Shown here piece by piece: positions 1 to 11,110 of a stretch of DNA of 64,000 bases (the first letter of the stretch is position 1; every line of letters begins with the position of its first letter). A program made the position numbers and the translations under genes. The notes under the pieces are model-generated. The model was not told the origin of the DNA. It made no database searches and saw only the letters and a program-made list of their open reading frames with translations. Where the stretch lies: the NCBI GenBank assembly GCA_004194705.1, contig SADC01001288.1, positions 744,001 to 808,000 on the forward strand, read 5' to 3'. Origin of the DNA: Ditylenchus dipsaci (lineage: Eukaryota > Nematoda > Chromadorea > Rhabditida > Anguinidae).

Positions 1-300
1 ACCTATGTTCCTAACTCTAACTCGAGGGTGTTCATGTAACTCGAGTTAGAGTTCGAGGTTGATTTGGAAGGTGCTCGTGCAAATAACTTGGATTCCCTTG
101 TAGTAAACCCCCAAAAACTAAATTTTAGTGGCTTTAGACGTCTTTGGGGTGAGATTCTGAGCTATCTAAGCTATATACATAAACATTTTCAAGCTCGACC
201 TCTAGCTCGATGTACGCAAGCACCATCGAGTTAGAGTTCGGTTTTTTGAGTACATGGACACCTCTTACCCGAACTCTACTCTAACTCTAACTCGAACTCT
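1..300. repeat. Degenerate GAGTTAGAGTTCGA inverted/tandem repeat
   Basis: Copies of a unit close to TCGAGTTAGAGTTCG occur in both orientations at about 10-60, 190-240 and 270-300. This is the layout of a foldback whose arms are short tandem units. The window starts inside or just at its edge, so the true left end is not visible. No protein is supported here. Confidence 0.5.
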
Positions 301-1228
301 AACAACGTGAACAAGCCATAAGGTGTTTTTGTTCAGGCGACATACTGCTAAATTTTTTAGCCCCGAAAGTTGATCTAATGACTTCTGGGTGTGCTGCCAT
401 AATCTGAAAAGAGAAGTCAGCATGTCTCGTGGTAAGAATAAACATCGATTTAAATGTTTTTTCTGGAATAATCCACAGCTCCGCATAGCAGAGAATATTA
501 GTAAATCAGGGTTCTCAGATGTGCTTATTTTTCGAATGACCGCCTTCAAAACCAGGCTTTCGTTTATTTGCGAAAATTCATTCAATATACTAAATTGACT
601 TCTGTGACCTGTTTAACAAGATGGTGGTAAAAAAAATAGCCACATTATCTTAAATAAATTAAAATTGGCGCTGTTAGCAAATAACCCCTCACTTACCCCT
701 CCCCACCTCTCCAAAGAATCCGACATTTTAAAAATCGCTGTAACTATTCTTTGGAACAACATGTTTAGGCTTAGCCCTTGGGCTCGGGGGCAGGCCAGCG
801 TATGGTAGTTGTGACTAATAATTGTATTACGTACTTTTTCTTGGGTCTGGCACATATATTCAGGTACTTTTTACTTAAAGGGTCGTTGCCGTCAACGATA
901 ACGGTTTTCCCCCGCCGATTCAAAAAAATGTCCAATCATTAAATTTTCGCACTGTTTTTTCAACTTGGTTTCTAACAAAATCATATTTAAAATTAAATTC
1001 TAGGCCTCCTTTTGTCAGAAAGCAGTCTGAAAAATCCGTACAGGAGTTCATTGATAAGGAAACGAATTTCGAATTGGCGGGGACAATCCAGAACGCGTGG
1101 TCATGGCCCTTTAAGTTTTAAAAGGAACAATTGCGGAGCATTCGCTACTAGGGTGGATAATTTCGAGGGCGTCTATTTGGAAATTAAGCACATCCGAGAG
1201 CCAAGCCATAAATCTTAAAAATACAATA
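301..1228. other. No gene seen; one arm of a dispersed repeat
   Basis: No convincing coding region. Bases 665-880 resemble the repeat that is complete at 58945-59195, including the motif CAGGCCAGCGTATGG and a poly-C stretch. Bases 1010-1110 resemble the AATTGGCGGGGAC repeat found near 4490-4640 and 18050-18240. Confidence 0.4.
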
Positions 1229-1509
1229 CAGTCGAACCTCGCTATAGTGGCACCCCCAAAAGTTCGTTCCCGCCTAGGATCCGACACTTTTTTTAACCCA
1301 ATATTCGAAATATTATATTGATTCTGTTATGACAGTCTGGTCCCAAATATCGTTATAAAAACGATCGGCAAAAACGGAATCCTCACGATATTTGCGACCA
1401 GACTGTCATAACAGAATCGATAAAATATTTCGAAAATTGGGTTAAAAAAAGTGTCGGACCCTAGGTGGGGACGAAATTTTGGAGGTGCCACTATAGCGAG
1501 GTTCGACTG
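1229..1509. mobile_element. pogo/Tigger-like palindromic MITE, TA target site
   Basis: Near-perfect foldback. The ends read CAGTCGAACCTCGCTATAG on the left and the reverse complement on the right, and each end is flanked by TA. The arms share GTTCCCGCCTAGGATCCGAC and GACAGTCTGGTC. A TA duplication and a CAGT.GAAC.TCG start fit pogo-type Tc1/mariner elements. It lies in the presumed 5' flank of the asparagine synthetase gene. Confidence 0.75.
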
Positions 1510-1903
1510 TACTGTCTGATTCTGGGCCCTAGCTACGGTACACCCTACAGTAAGATCATTCAGTTTTCAAAGAAAAATAACTAATGGTTTTATTTATCAT
1601 TTATAACTCACGTTGTTTTTGTATGTAAAAAAATTAAGGGAACACTTTGAAATTTTCAAAACAATAGTAGGAACATGTGGTATCAGATTTTTTTTGAACA
1701 TCTGGAACGATGTCGTACTCGCCATTCTCACCTTGAAATAATTTCATAAATTTAAATTTTTCAGGACTACTATAATTTGCCATATTTGTGATTATCTATA
1801 CAACGAGAGTGGAAAAGTGAAATTTCGACATTATTTTTATCAGTGGTTGTGAGTGAGGCCTGGGTGTCAACATATTTGTCGGGTGCAGATTTCTTTGTTC
1901 TAA

Positions 1904-4900
1904 ATGTGTGGAATCTGGGCCATTCTCGGCAGCCAATATTCGCCTGCTGAACACAACACAGGTGGTAAATTTGATGAATGTTATAAATATAAATTTTTGA
2001 AAACTTTGCAGAGTTTATGAAAATCGCTGGCAGGGGACCTGATTTGACTGTGATCACACAAGCAGCTCCCCATTTATGGCTCGGTTTCCACAGATTGGCG
2101 ATTGTTGAGGTGAGTGCACGGGCTCTTCAAAACCTCCGTTGCTTCCGTGACTACATATTTTCGGATAGGTTTCAAAAAAGTTGGCCCTATTTTACTTGAC
2201 GGTAGTTTTTTTGCCTTGGTCCCCCTATTGATTTTTTCATGATTTTCTATTAGGAAATTGTTTCACTACATAGGCATCCAATAGTATCTCCAAAGTATCT
2301 CCAATAGTATCTCCTAAATGTAGATTTTCTGATTCGCAGACTTCTCGACACATGTTAAGCCAGTCAACAACTGTTTTGGCACTTAGATCCAGCTCTCGTG
2401 CGATCTGCTTATTGTCGAAGTCGTTAGCCCACATGTAAAAGACCAGAATAGAGATAGGCAGTGGCAACTTTGACTTTCCAAAAAAGGACTCGCTTCTGAT
2501 GGACTTGTTAGAGCATTGGACTTTGTTGTTACGGCAACCCACTTAAAGGAAAGATCAACAACTCGTTTCAAACACAAAATTTACTTGGATTCCATCTTGC
2601 AAATCACTCCGCTTTTGAATGTTCATGTCACTAGCACATATGCTACATTTCATATTGTTCTTTAGGAGACTGGCATTTGCAAGAAATAAATCGCATCTTC
2701 GACTGAGAACTTAAACAAATGCTTTAGACGAATGTCCGCAAACTTTGGCTTTTCAATTATTTCGACTAACTGCTTGCGCACCATGATGATCTAAAATAGC
2801 AACCAATATTGCATAGTGAAACAATTTCCTAATAGAAATCATGAAAAAATCAATAGGGGGGACCAAGGCAAAAAAACTACCGTCAAGTAAAATAGGGCCA
2901 AAAAGTTGGTAGAAAAATATTCATTCGAAAAGATTTTGCCTTAAAGGGGCATGTTGAGGCTTAAAAATTGGTCGCTCGCCAATTCAATTTTTTGGGTTGT
3001 ATTTTATTTCGCCCTTTAATTACAGTCGACTCTCCCAATAACATACACCCCAAAGGTTCGTTCCCGCCTAGGGCCCGACACTTTTTTAGCCCGATTTTTT
3101 CAAAATTTTTCCATTTCTGTTTTGACAGTCTGGTCGCAAATATCGCAAGGATTCCGATTTTGCCAATCATTTTTGGAGAAAACAATGATTTTGACATTTA
3201 AAAAGCAAAAACTCCCATTAACATACACCTGTTTTGGATTTCGGTGCATGTTAATAGGAGTTTTTGCTTTTAAATGTCAAAATCATTGTTTTCTCCAAAA
3301 TGATTGGCAAAATCGGAATCCTTGCGATATTTGCGACCAGACTGTCAAAACAGAAATGGAAAATTTTGAAAAAATCGGGCTAAAAAAGTGTCGGGCCCTA
3401 GGCGGGAACGAACCTTTGGGGTGTATGTTATTGGGAGAGTCGACTGTACTGAAAAATGCCCCTAATTCGCTGAAAAATGCCCCCTTATCAGAAATTGAAA
3501 GTTTTTTTTCTTGATTTTTACGTTAATTTTCCAAAATTTTTGGACTGTCATGCAGCCCAGGATCTCAGCTTTCTAACGAGCTATCAAACTCCATTTAATG
3601 GTCATGTAAGGGGTTTGAATGAAGTAACTTTTGTTTTTCTCATATTTTTTCAAACTCCTAAATTTAGAAATTTTCTAAACCATTTAATAGAGTTTGATAG
3701 CTCGATACAAAACTGAGATCTTAAGCTACATGATGGTCAAAATAAACGTAAAAATTAAGAAAAATATTCAATTTAAGATTAGGGGCATTTTTCAGTAATT
3801 AGGGGGCAAAATTAAATATTACCCATTTTTTCCTGATCATTGGACTTCTGTACGGATTTTTCAACTTGGTTTATAACAAAACAAGGCCTAAAATTTAATT
3901 TTAGGTATAGTTTTGTTAGGTTTTCCTCATACTCCGCGCAACAAGAGTCGCGCAACAAAATTTCATAGGGTTCTACAGAAACAATTTTTATTTTCGGTCG
4001 CAGGCGTCTTATACTCAAAATGACGGCTAGAATCTAGCAAACATTTTTGGTAATAAAAATTTTGAATCTGATATAAAAATGTTTCAGGAATAATCACAAG
4101 TATGTGGCAAATCGGCGTGTTGCGCAAGAAAGTGACGCAACACGCCGATTTGCCACATACTTGTAATTACTCCTAAAACATTTTTATATCAGATTGAAAA
4201 TTTTTATTACCAAAATGTTTACTAGATTCTAGTTGTCATTTTGAGTATAAGATGTCTACGACCGAAAATGAGAATTGATCCTGTAGAACCCTATGAAATT
4301 TTGTTGCGCGACTCGTGTTGCGCGGGAGTATGAGAGGAGCCTTAGAAATGAGGTTGGAAGATCCATACAAAGTTCCAACGATTACAAAAGTTTTTGAATT
4401 AGCGGGGACCAATTTAAACAGTTTAGCATGCCCCTTTAAAGGGCCTGACCTCTTCCTACTCGGTGGTCCCCCGCCAATTCAAACATTTTCCCTTGATCAT
4501 TGGACTTCTGTACGGATTTTTCTGCCACGTTTCTAACAAACTAGGCCTGAAATCAAATTTTAGGCTTAGTTTGTTAGGAACTAGCGGAAAAATCCGTACA
4601 AAAGTCCAATGATCAAGGAAAAATTTTTGAATTGGCGGGGACCACCGAGTAGGAAGAGTCAGGCCCTTTAAAGGACGATAGCCGTCGCCGACAACGAGAA
4701 TTTCAAATGTTTGAATTAGCGCGGGACAGTTCTCTCTCGTCTCGCACTGTACTCTTTTGACTTTCTTCGAATGACTCAAAAGAGTACAGTGCGAGACGAG
4801 AGAGAACTGTCCCGCGCGAATTCAAACATTTGAAATTCTCGTTGTTGCGACGGCTATGGTCCTTAAAGGAAGAGAAAACTTTATATAAACATTGTCTAGG

Positions 4901-7900
4901 GTCGAAGGCTCAAATCCCCCTCAGTGTGCACCCTATTTATTTTCCTCTACTTTCTAGTTAGTTCACTGACTTCTAAGGCCAAAAACCGTCAAGCAATCAA
5001 CCGCAACTATTTCCAGCACGGCTTCGCCGTCAGCAAATGTCCTAATTTCAAGATTTTACGCAAATGGCAGTCCTGTATTACTTTTTCCTTTTTGGTGTCG
5101 TACTGGCAATATCGCTTCAATCCACTCTGTAGTACAGTTAGCCTAGTTAGCATAGTTAGCCATCGAAGGAAGTTAAACCTTCAGCACAGTTAACTTTCTA
5201 GTATAATTAATCCAATGAAAATGACCAAATATGAGCGGTCATTTGACTGGATTTGAAAATGACCGGTCATATTCAATCCTACTGTAAACTGACAAGTTTT
5301 AACAAAAAAATATTAAATATCAGATTTGATGAAAATTTAGTGAAAAGAAGTGATTGAACAAATTCCGTCCTCGGTCTTTTTAATGAGATTCAGCACTTTC
5401 GTCTTAACCACCTTTTTCAGCCAGGAGACGTGCCAAGCGAGCAACCCATCGTGGCCGATGGTCTTTCGGTGGTGTGCAATGGAGAGATTTACAACCACAC
5501 ACAGCTCAAACACCAAGCTCCCTTGGATAATGTGGTCAATGATGGCAGTGACTGTGCAGCCATTCTACATGCTTTCCGACTCCACAATGGTGATTTGCGC
5601 AAATGTTGTGCCGCTCTGGATGGAGTGTTTGCTTTTGTGATGGCCGATGCACACTTTTGTATGTGGCCAGAGATCCCATTGGCGTCCGACCTCTTTTTTA
5701 TGGCATCACTCAGCAAGGTGGCCCATTATCTGGATATTAGAAATTAAATTTAGTTGTGATCCGCTGCGCAACGACTAAACATTTTTTCAGACGACGTGGG
5801 CTTAACGAGAGGTGGAATTGAAAATTTCCGAATAGTTAACCATACCCTATTTAGAATGTCCCTCATACTTGCACGCTCGCCAAAAAAGAAAAAAGCGCCG
5901 ACGCTTTTTAATTTACATCGCCGGCGCCGCTGCAGCGCCAGGTCATTAAAATTTTTGCCGTCGGCCCCAGAGCTAGCGCCGGCGCTTATCAGATAACTTT
6001 TTCGCCGGCGGCGCGCCGGCGCTGGTGCAGCGCCGGCTTATGTATAATAAGGGTGAAATTTGAATTATGTTTTTAACTAGATATTTTCAGTAGCACAATA
6101 TATTCCAGTATCGCCAAAAACTTTAACTTTATTTGGCTTATGGGAAAAATCCTTCCAGCTACAATAAATAAATCGACTATGCTGTACAAGATAGGATAAC
6201 CAGATTTTACAGTTCGCGAGGTTTCATATCTTACCAATCCTTGCTTAGTTCTCCGATTTACGAGTGCTTTAAAATTGATTTGACTTATATACCGTATTCT
6301 CTATATTAATCCCACTGTCAGATTATTTTCAATCCCCCAAAAAATCTTACAATTTTGAATGAAAAATGACCCTAATTCTGAAATTTTAGTCAAAAACAGA
6401 GGGAGAGGGGGGGGGGGTGAATCTGGGTTTATTAAAGGAGTGGGATTATCAGAGAGAATACGATTTTTTGTTGTTGTTGTTGTATGATAACAATTTTTTC
6501 AGGTTTTGTTTTGGCTCAGAAATCAAGTGCATTGAGCGACTGTGTGATCGTGTCGACTACTTCCACCTGGATGTTGTGCTCAAATCTCTTTGGAGAGTCT
6601 CGTGAACGACTCAGCATTCAGCAGTACTACACTTTGCCAACTACTATTGAACGCAATATTAGCATGTTGGATGCACAGGTGGATTGGCAAAACTCAAATG
6701 ACTGTTATTGAACTTTATCTTAGGATATCATCCGCAAACTGCTGGTTGATTCGGTGGAGAAGCGGCTGATGGGCAACCGACTCTTTGGTTTCATGCTTTC
6801 AGGAGGTCTGGATAGCTCTCTAATTGCTTCCATAGCTTCTAGGTAGGCTATGAATGACTGAAAATATTTTGCAGCTCATAGAGTGTTATAGCCTATAGTA
6901 ATTGAATACAGACGAAAAATTGGCCCTATCCTAGACGTCGCAGTTTTTTTTGCCTTGGTCCCTTCGCTGATTTTTAGACTTTTGCTAATTCAAGGATCAG
7001 CCAGCGTGTGTTTACCCTTGCCGAAGCTTGAAGCCTTGAAAAAACACAAAAATCTAGAGAGGATCAAGGCGAAAAAGATGCTTCTTCTAGGATGAAAAAA
7101 GACAAATTGAACAAAAAGCTGATACAGGCAATGCAGTCAACCTCCGCTATAGTGACACCCCTAAAAGTGCGTTCCCGCCTAGGGTCCGACACTTTTTTCA
7201 CCTCTATTTTTGGAAATACAGGGTTATTCAAGAAATTGTAACACTTTCAAACTGCCATAACTTTTTATCCCGGCACGATTTCGAAATTTGTAAACGCAGA
7301 TCGACTCAGAATTCATGGCAATTTTTTGGTATATAATGTCAAAATCACGATTTTCGCTGGTCCCCCCTGTGGTTTTGGTCTTGGTCTGTGGATGGCCTCT
7401 GGATGGGTAAGACCAAAACCACAGGGGGACCAAGCGAAAATCGTGATTTTGACATTATATACCAAAAAAATTGCCATGAAATTCTGAGTCGATCTGCGTT
7501 TACAAATTTCGAAATCGTGCCGGGATAAAAGTTATGGCAGTTTGAAAGTGTTACAATTTCTTGAATAACCCTGTATTTTGACGAATTCGATTCGTCAGTC
7601 TTATTAGAAAAAGCGTAAAGATTTGAATTCACCGGTCGTTTCTGCAAATGAAAAAGATTATACTGAAAAGATCCGCGAGTACAGTTGAACCTCGCTATAG
7701 TGGCACCCCAAAAGTTAGTTCCCGCCTAGGGTCCGACACTTTTTTAACCCAATTTTCGAATATTATATTGATTCTGTTATGACAGTCTGGTCGCAAATAT
7801 CGTAAGGATTCCGATTTCGCCGATCGTTTTTTGAAGGAAACAAAATTTGGTTAAAAAAGTGAAACCTCGATATAGTGGCACCCCTTTTTTAAAACAGGTG

Positions 7901-10900
7901 CAACTATATCACGGTTTTACTTTTTTACCCAAAATTTGTTTTCTTTTCAAAAAATGATCGGCAAAATCGGAATTCTTACGATATTTGCGACCAGACTGTC
8001 ATAACAGAATCGATAAAATATTTCGAAAATTGGGTTAAAAAAAGTGTCGGACACTAGGCGGGAACGAACTTTTGGGGTGCCACTATAGCGAGGTTCAACT
8101 GTACTCGTATATTGACAATTCTATTTCAAAAAAGGGTGGCACTATAGCGAGTACCCGCGGTTCTTTTTCTGCAAAACTTTTTCATTTACAGAAAGGACCG
8201 GTCAATTAAGGATCTCTGCGATTTTTCTGATTAGACTGATGAATCAGAATCGGCAAAATATTTCAAAATTGAGATAAAAAAGTGTCGGACCCTAGGTGGG
8301 AACGAACTTTTGGGGTGTCCCTATCGTTTTGTAAAAAGACTCTTTTTAATTGAGCTGGGCAAAGAATTCATGCTAATATCATGCTATAATTATAGATTTC
8401 TGCATCAGACTGGAATGCAACCCATAGCCTTTTCGGTTGGGTTCGAGGATTCACCTGATTTAGACAGTGCCAAAAGAGTGGCTGACTACCTGAATATTCC
8501 ACACAGAGTGCTGGTGATCACTCCTCAACAATGCATTGATGCCATAGCAGGTAATTATAATCACTATACTTGCTCTGTGAACACCTTTGGTCTGAACTCT
8601 ACCTTGAAGTCGAAGTACGTGAATGAGCCATAACAGTGTCGATTTAGATGTGGTTTATGCGCTCGAGACCTTTGACCCACTGTTGGTACGCTGTGGCGTG
8701 GCTCACTTCCTACTCTGTAAACACATCGCTGCCACATCAGACGTCAAAGTACTTCTGTCTGGTATGTCAATGGAACTTGCCTTTTCGGACACCGCACAAT
8801 TAAAATTAATGGTTTTAGGAGAAGGTGCTGATGAATTATTCGGTGGGTTTCCGATATTGAAGAGTTCGAAACAAAATATTGGGCCTAGCTTTGTAGACTA
8901 GCTATTTAGCTTTTTAGTAGTTTCGCTAATTTTAATTAAGGTTTTCTTGTTTTTGCTGATTGGGACCGAAAATAGAAAATTATGTACCACTTTAAGTTGG
9001 CAGTCATAGGTGTGTATAAAGGGTCAGCCTTGGCCCCTAAACGCTAATGCGAGCACTGAATTGTTCGGGAACCTTAAAAGGAACCCTTAAAGCCTCCGGG
9101 GCGTAGGGGGCATAGGGGGCGTAGGGGGCGTAGGGGCGTAGGGGCTTGGGGCTTAAATAAAAAGGGCTCAAATTTTTTTTTCCGCACATGTTTTTCCGCC
9201 ACCGGAAAACATGTTTTTCGTACTAATTACGACCTGAAACGTTCGAATTAGGGGTCAAAACTTACTTTTGGGAACATGTGGTATACCATAATCCTGCCAA
9301 TTATTGGGAGGGGTAAAACCGAGTAGCTTTTTTGGAGGGGTATAAACGAGTAGCGTTGAGTTTTTTTTTTTTGATCTTTCTTTTTCGATTCGACTTTCAC
9401 TCACATGAAAAAACTTAAAAGAAGCGGGGGAAAGCCACTTAGGTTTAAAAATTCGGCTCGGTGGCGCAGTGCGTAATCTTTTGTGTTTTTGGCCAGAAAT
9501 AATGCGCAGGTTCGATCCCCCGCGGTGGGGGGCTATTTATTTTTACTTGTTTGACCAATTTATAGGAGTACTCGGGATTGCTGATTCCAAATATGGCGCT
9601 GAAAAGTCGAATTATCTCTGGACATTAGTCAGATAATCCAAAATAAATAGTGCACCACCACGTGGGATCGAACGTGCGCATGATTTTGGACCAAAAAAAC
9701 AAACGCTTACCCACTGCGTCGCCGAGGCCGAAATTTTAAATCTGAGCAGCTTTTCCCCCTTCTTTAAAGAAAAACGCAAAAAAGCACAAAGCCTTTCGAA
9801 AAGCTACAATTTTAGCCTTGATTAAAGCTAATCCCAAAAACAGGAGTTTGTATTAAAAAATTGAATTTCACCCCAGCTTATAATATATGCAAATCGATTG
9901 CTGTGCTCCTCTCTCGTAAAACCACATTTGCAGAACGATTTTAGACCAATTAGTAAAAATTTGAATTAATTACTTGGTTACACTAGGTTCCTACGCTTAC
10001 ATGCAATGTGCCCCAAGTCAAGCCCTTTTACACCGAGAAATTCTCCGCCGACTCAAACATCTGCACCAATACGATGTGTTGAGATGTGATAGATGCACTT
10101 CCTGTCATGGATTGGAGATCAGAGTGCCTTTTCTGGACAAAAAATTCATTGAAGTGGCCACTCGCCTACCTCCAAGGTCAGTATTTTTGGTGTCATTTTT
10201 TTGCAAGAATGCTTGCTAAACTATTTTTAAGCTACAAATTGATGGAGAACAAGCTGGAAAAGCACATTTTGAGAAGTGCCTTCACCGGCTGGCTGCCTGA
10301 CGAGGTTTTGTGGCGAAGCAAAGAGGGATTTAGTGAAGCTTTGGGCAAGATTGACTTGGAGATGTGAGTTAATAAGATTTATTTTGTGCAATATGATAAA
10401 CATGATATTTTCAGGTCCTACTAGACCATGCCAGTAGCCTAATTACTGACGATCAGTTCAGCCAACGCTCTAAGCTGTTTCCTTGGAACACTCCTCAAAA
10501 CAAAGAAGAGTTTTGGTACAGAGCCATATTTGAGCGATGTTTTGAGTTGCACAAGGTCGACTCGTTAATCCACACAAAGGTCTACAGGTAAGCGAAATAG
10601 TATATAAGAGGAGGTGCAGATAAGCAGCAGGAAAAAAAATATCAGCTGAAATGTACTGCAGACTGTTTTACTCGAGTAAAACAGTAAAATTACTCCTGCA
10701 ATTATTGATTATGCTCAGAAAAGTATTTGAAAAACAAATCTAACATTCAGGACAGCCGCCTGGCACATCAATGCCGAGCCACTCAGCAGTGCTAAAGATA
10801 GCACTGGAGCAGACGGTGAAATGTTGTTGAGTGTGATGGAAGACGAGGAGACTCGCTTCCGAAGACGATCCACTGGTAGCACCAAGTTCTCGGGAGTAGC

Positions 10901-10904
10901 TTAG
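1904..10904 (+). CDS. ASNS: Asparagine synthetase (glutamine-hydrolysing), 12 exons
   Basis: Makes asparagine from aspartate, ATP and glutamine; cytosolic. Exons read by homology: 1904-1961, 2012-2109, 5421-5717, 6503-6678, 6724-6842, 8396-8550, 8648-8761, 8819-8842, 9987-10176, 10232-10363, 10415-10587, 10751-10904. The start is fixed by MCGIWAILG, whose Cys2 is the glutaminase nucleophile. RGPD, CNGEIYNH and GVRPLF follow in the amidotransferase domain. The synthetase domain has the PP-loop SGGLDSSL, then GEGADELFG, RVPFLD and LEKHILR. The C-terminus ends ...TKFSGVA. Most splice phases agree. Single-base deficits break the frame near 5656, 6516, 6563, 6573 and 10418, yet the protein is conserved on both sides of each. 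Exon 8 is only 24 bases. Intron 2 (3.3 kb) is packed with foldback elements. A true pseudogene is possible but less likely, because no substitution decay is visible. Confidence 0.93.
2183..2899. mobile_element. Merlin-like DNA element with 8-bp target duplication
   Basis: Terminal inverted repeats of about 85 bases start GGCCCTATTTTACTTGACGG on the left and are mirrored on the right. The element is flanked on both sides by AAAAAGTT (2175-2182 and 2900-2907), an exact 8-base duplication as expected for Merlin. It sits in intron 2 of the asparagine synthetase gene and encloses a truncated transposase on the minus strand. The internal TIR motif GCCTTGGTCCCC recurs throughout the window. Confidence 0.85.
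2270..2784 (-). pseudogene. Truncated Merlin (ISXO2/IS1595-like) transposase
   Basis: Reads from an ATG at 2784 (MVRKQLVEII...). A Cys-x2-Cys segment (CSICASDM) and a W/C-rich strand follow, then SESFFGKSKLPLPISILVFY and a helix-turn-helix segment with NKQIARELDLSAKTVVDW and REVCE. This order is the N-terminal third of Merlin-family transposases. One frame slip near 2690 and a short intron at about 2539-2580 are needed. The DDE catalytic part is absent: the reading frame runs straight into the right-hand inverted repeat. The element must therefore depend on a transposase supplied from elsewhere. It is antisense to the host gene and could not contribute to its product. Confidence 0.75.
3023..3446. 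mobile_element. pogo-like palindromic MITE, TA target site
   Basis: The ends are CAGTCGACTCTCCCAATAAC and its reverse complement, with TA on both sides. The centre carries a second inverted pair around GGTGCATGTTAATAGG. The inner arms (CGCCTAGGGCCCGACAC, GACAGTCTGGTCGC) match the element at 1229-1509, but the outermost 30 bases differ, so this is a separate subfamily. It lies in intron 2 of the asparagine synthetase gene. Confidence 0.75.
3452..3806. repeat. Palindromic repeat, CTGAAAAATGCCCC arms
   Basis: The left arm starts ACTGAAAAATGCCCCTAATT and the right arm mirrors it (AGGGGCATTTTTCAGT). The inner arms carry a conserved GTTTGATAGCTCG pair. No target duplication could be fixed. Intronic. 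Confidence 0.55.
3812..4870. repeat. Three adjacent foldbacks in intron 2 of ASNS
   Basis: About 3890-4345 folds on the centre GGCGTGTTGCGCAAGAAAGT, with arms containing GCGCAACAAAATTTCATAGG. About 4480-4640 folds around TTAGGCTTAGTTTGTTAG, with arms TTGATCATTGGACTTCTGTA. About 4660-4870 folds around AGTACAGTGCGAGACGAGAG. The outer flanks carry CCTTTAAAGG, which also bounds the foldbacks near 50480-50995. Confidence 0.5.
5885..6045. repeat. GC-rich GCGCCGGCG repeat patch
   Basis: Inverted and direct copies of GCGCCGGCG and GCTGCAGCGCC occur in a region that is otherwise AT-rich. This is probably another foldback with tandem-unit arms. It lies in intron 3 of the asparagine synthetase gene. 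Confidence 0.45.
6911..7095. repeat. Degraded Merlin-type MITE
   Basis: The left end GGCCCTATCCTAGACG plus TTTGCCTTGGTCCC resembles the terminus of the Merlin element at 2183. The right end (GATCAAGGCGAAAAAGATG, TCTAGGATG) is a weaker mirror. Located in intron 5 of ASNS. Confidence 0.45.
7134..8326. mobile_element. Nest of pogo- and Tc1-like MITEs in ASNS intron 5
   Basis: An outer element starts CAGTCAACCTCCGCTATAG at 7134, and its opposite arm is visible near 8275-8326. Inside it, 7219-7573 is a separate palindrome with ends CAGGGTTATTCAAGAAATTG and TA on both sides. Another complete pogo-like element, with ends CAGTTGAACCTCGCTATAG, lies at 7682-8101 with TA on both sides. That copy contains a small third palindrome near 7858-7920. 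Confidence 0.65.
9095..9150 (+). repeat. Short GGGGGCGTA tandem repeat
   Basis: About six imperfect copies of GGGGGCGTA within intron 8 of the asparagine synthetase gene. Confidence 0.6.
9424..9762. repeat. Foldback with two convergent tRNA-like arms (copy 1)
   Basis: The left arm on the plus strand has a box-A-like GGTGGCGCAGTGCGTAA and a box-B-like AGGTTCGATCCC. The right arm has the same pair on the minus strand (GGGATCGAACGTGCGC, CACTGCGTCGCCGAGG). The outer flanks carry CACTTAGGTTTAAAAATTCG in inverted orientation. It looks tRNA-derived, but neither arm makes a complete cloverleaf. Intron 8 of ASNS. Confidence 0.7.
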
Positions 10905-11110
10905 TAGACCAAATCAGCCTTTGAACCTTTTTTAAAACTCTTAATTTTGTCCTAAATGTTGTGCTATACACCGTGCTTTCACTTTTTCATATATATTTTT
11001 GGGTGACTTTATGACCTAAATTTAGAACTTTTGCCCTAAAAACAACATTTTTTTTTGAAAAAAACAGCCCTAGAATAAAAATTTTTAAAATTCAAACAGA
11101 AATTGTGGTA

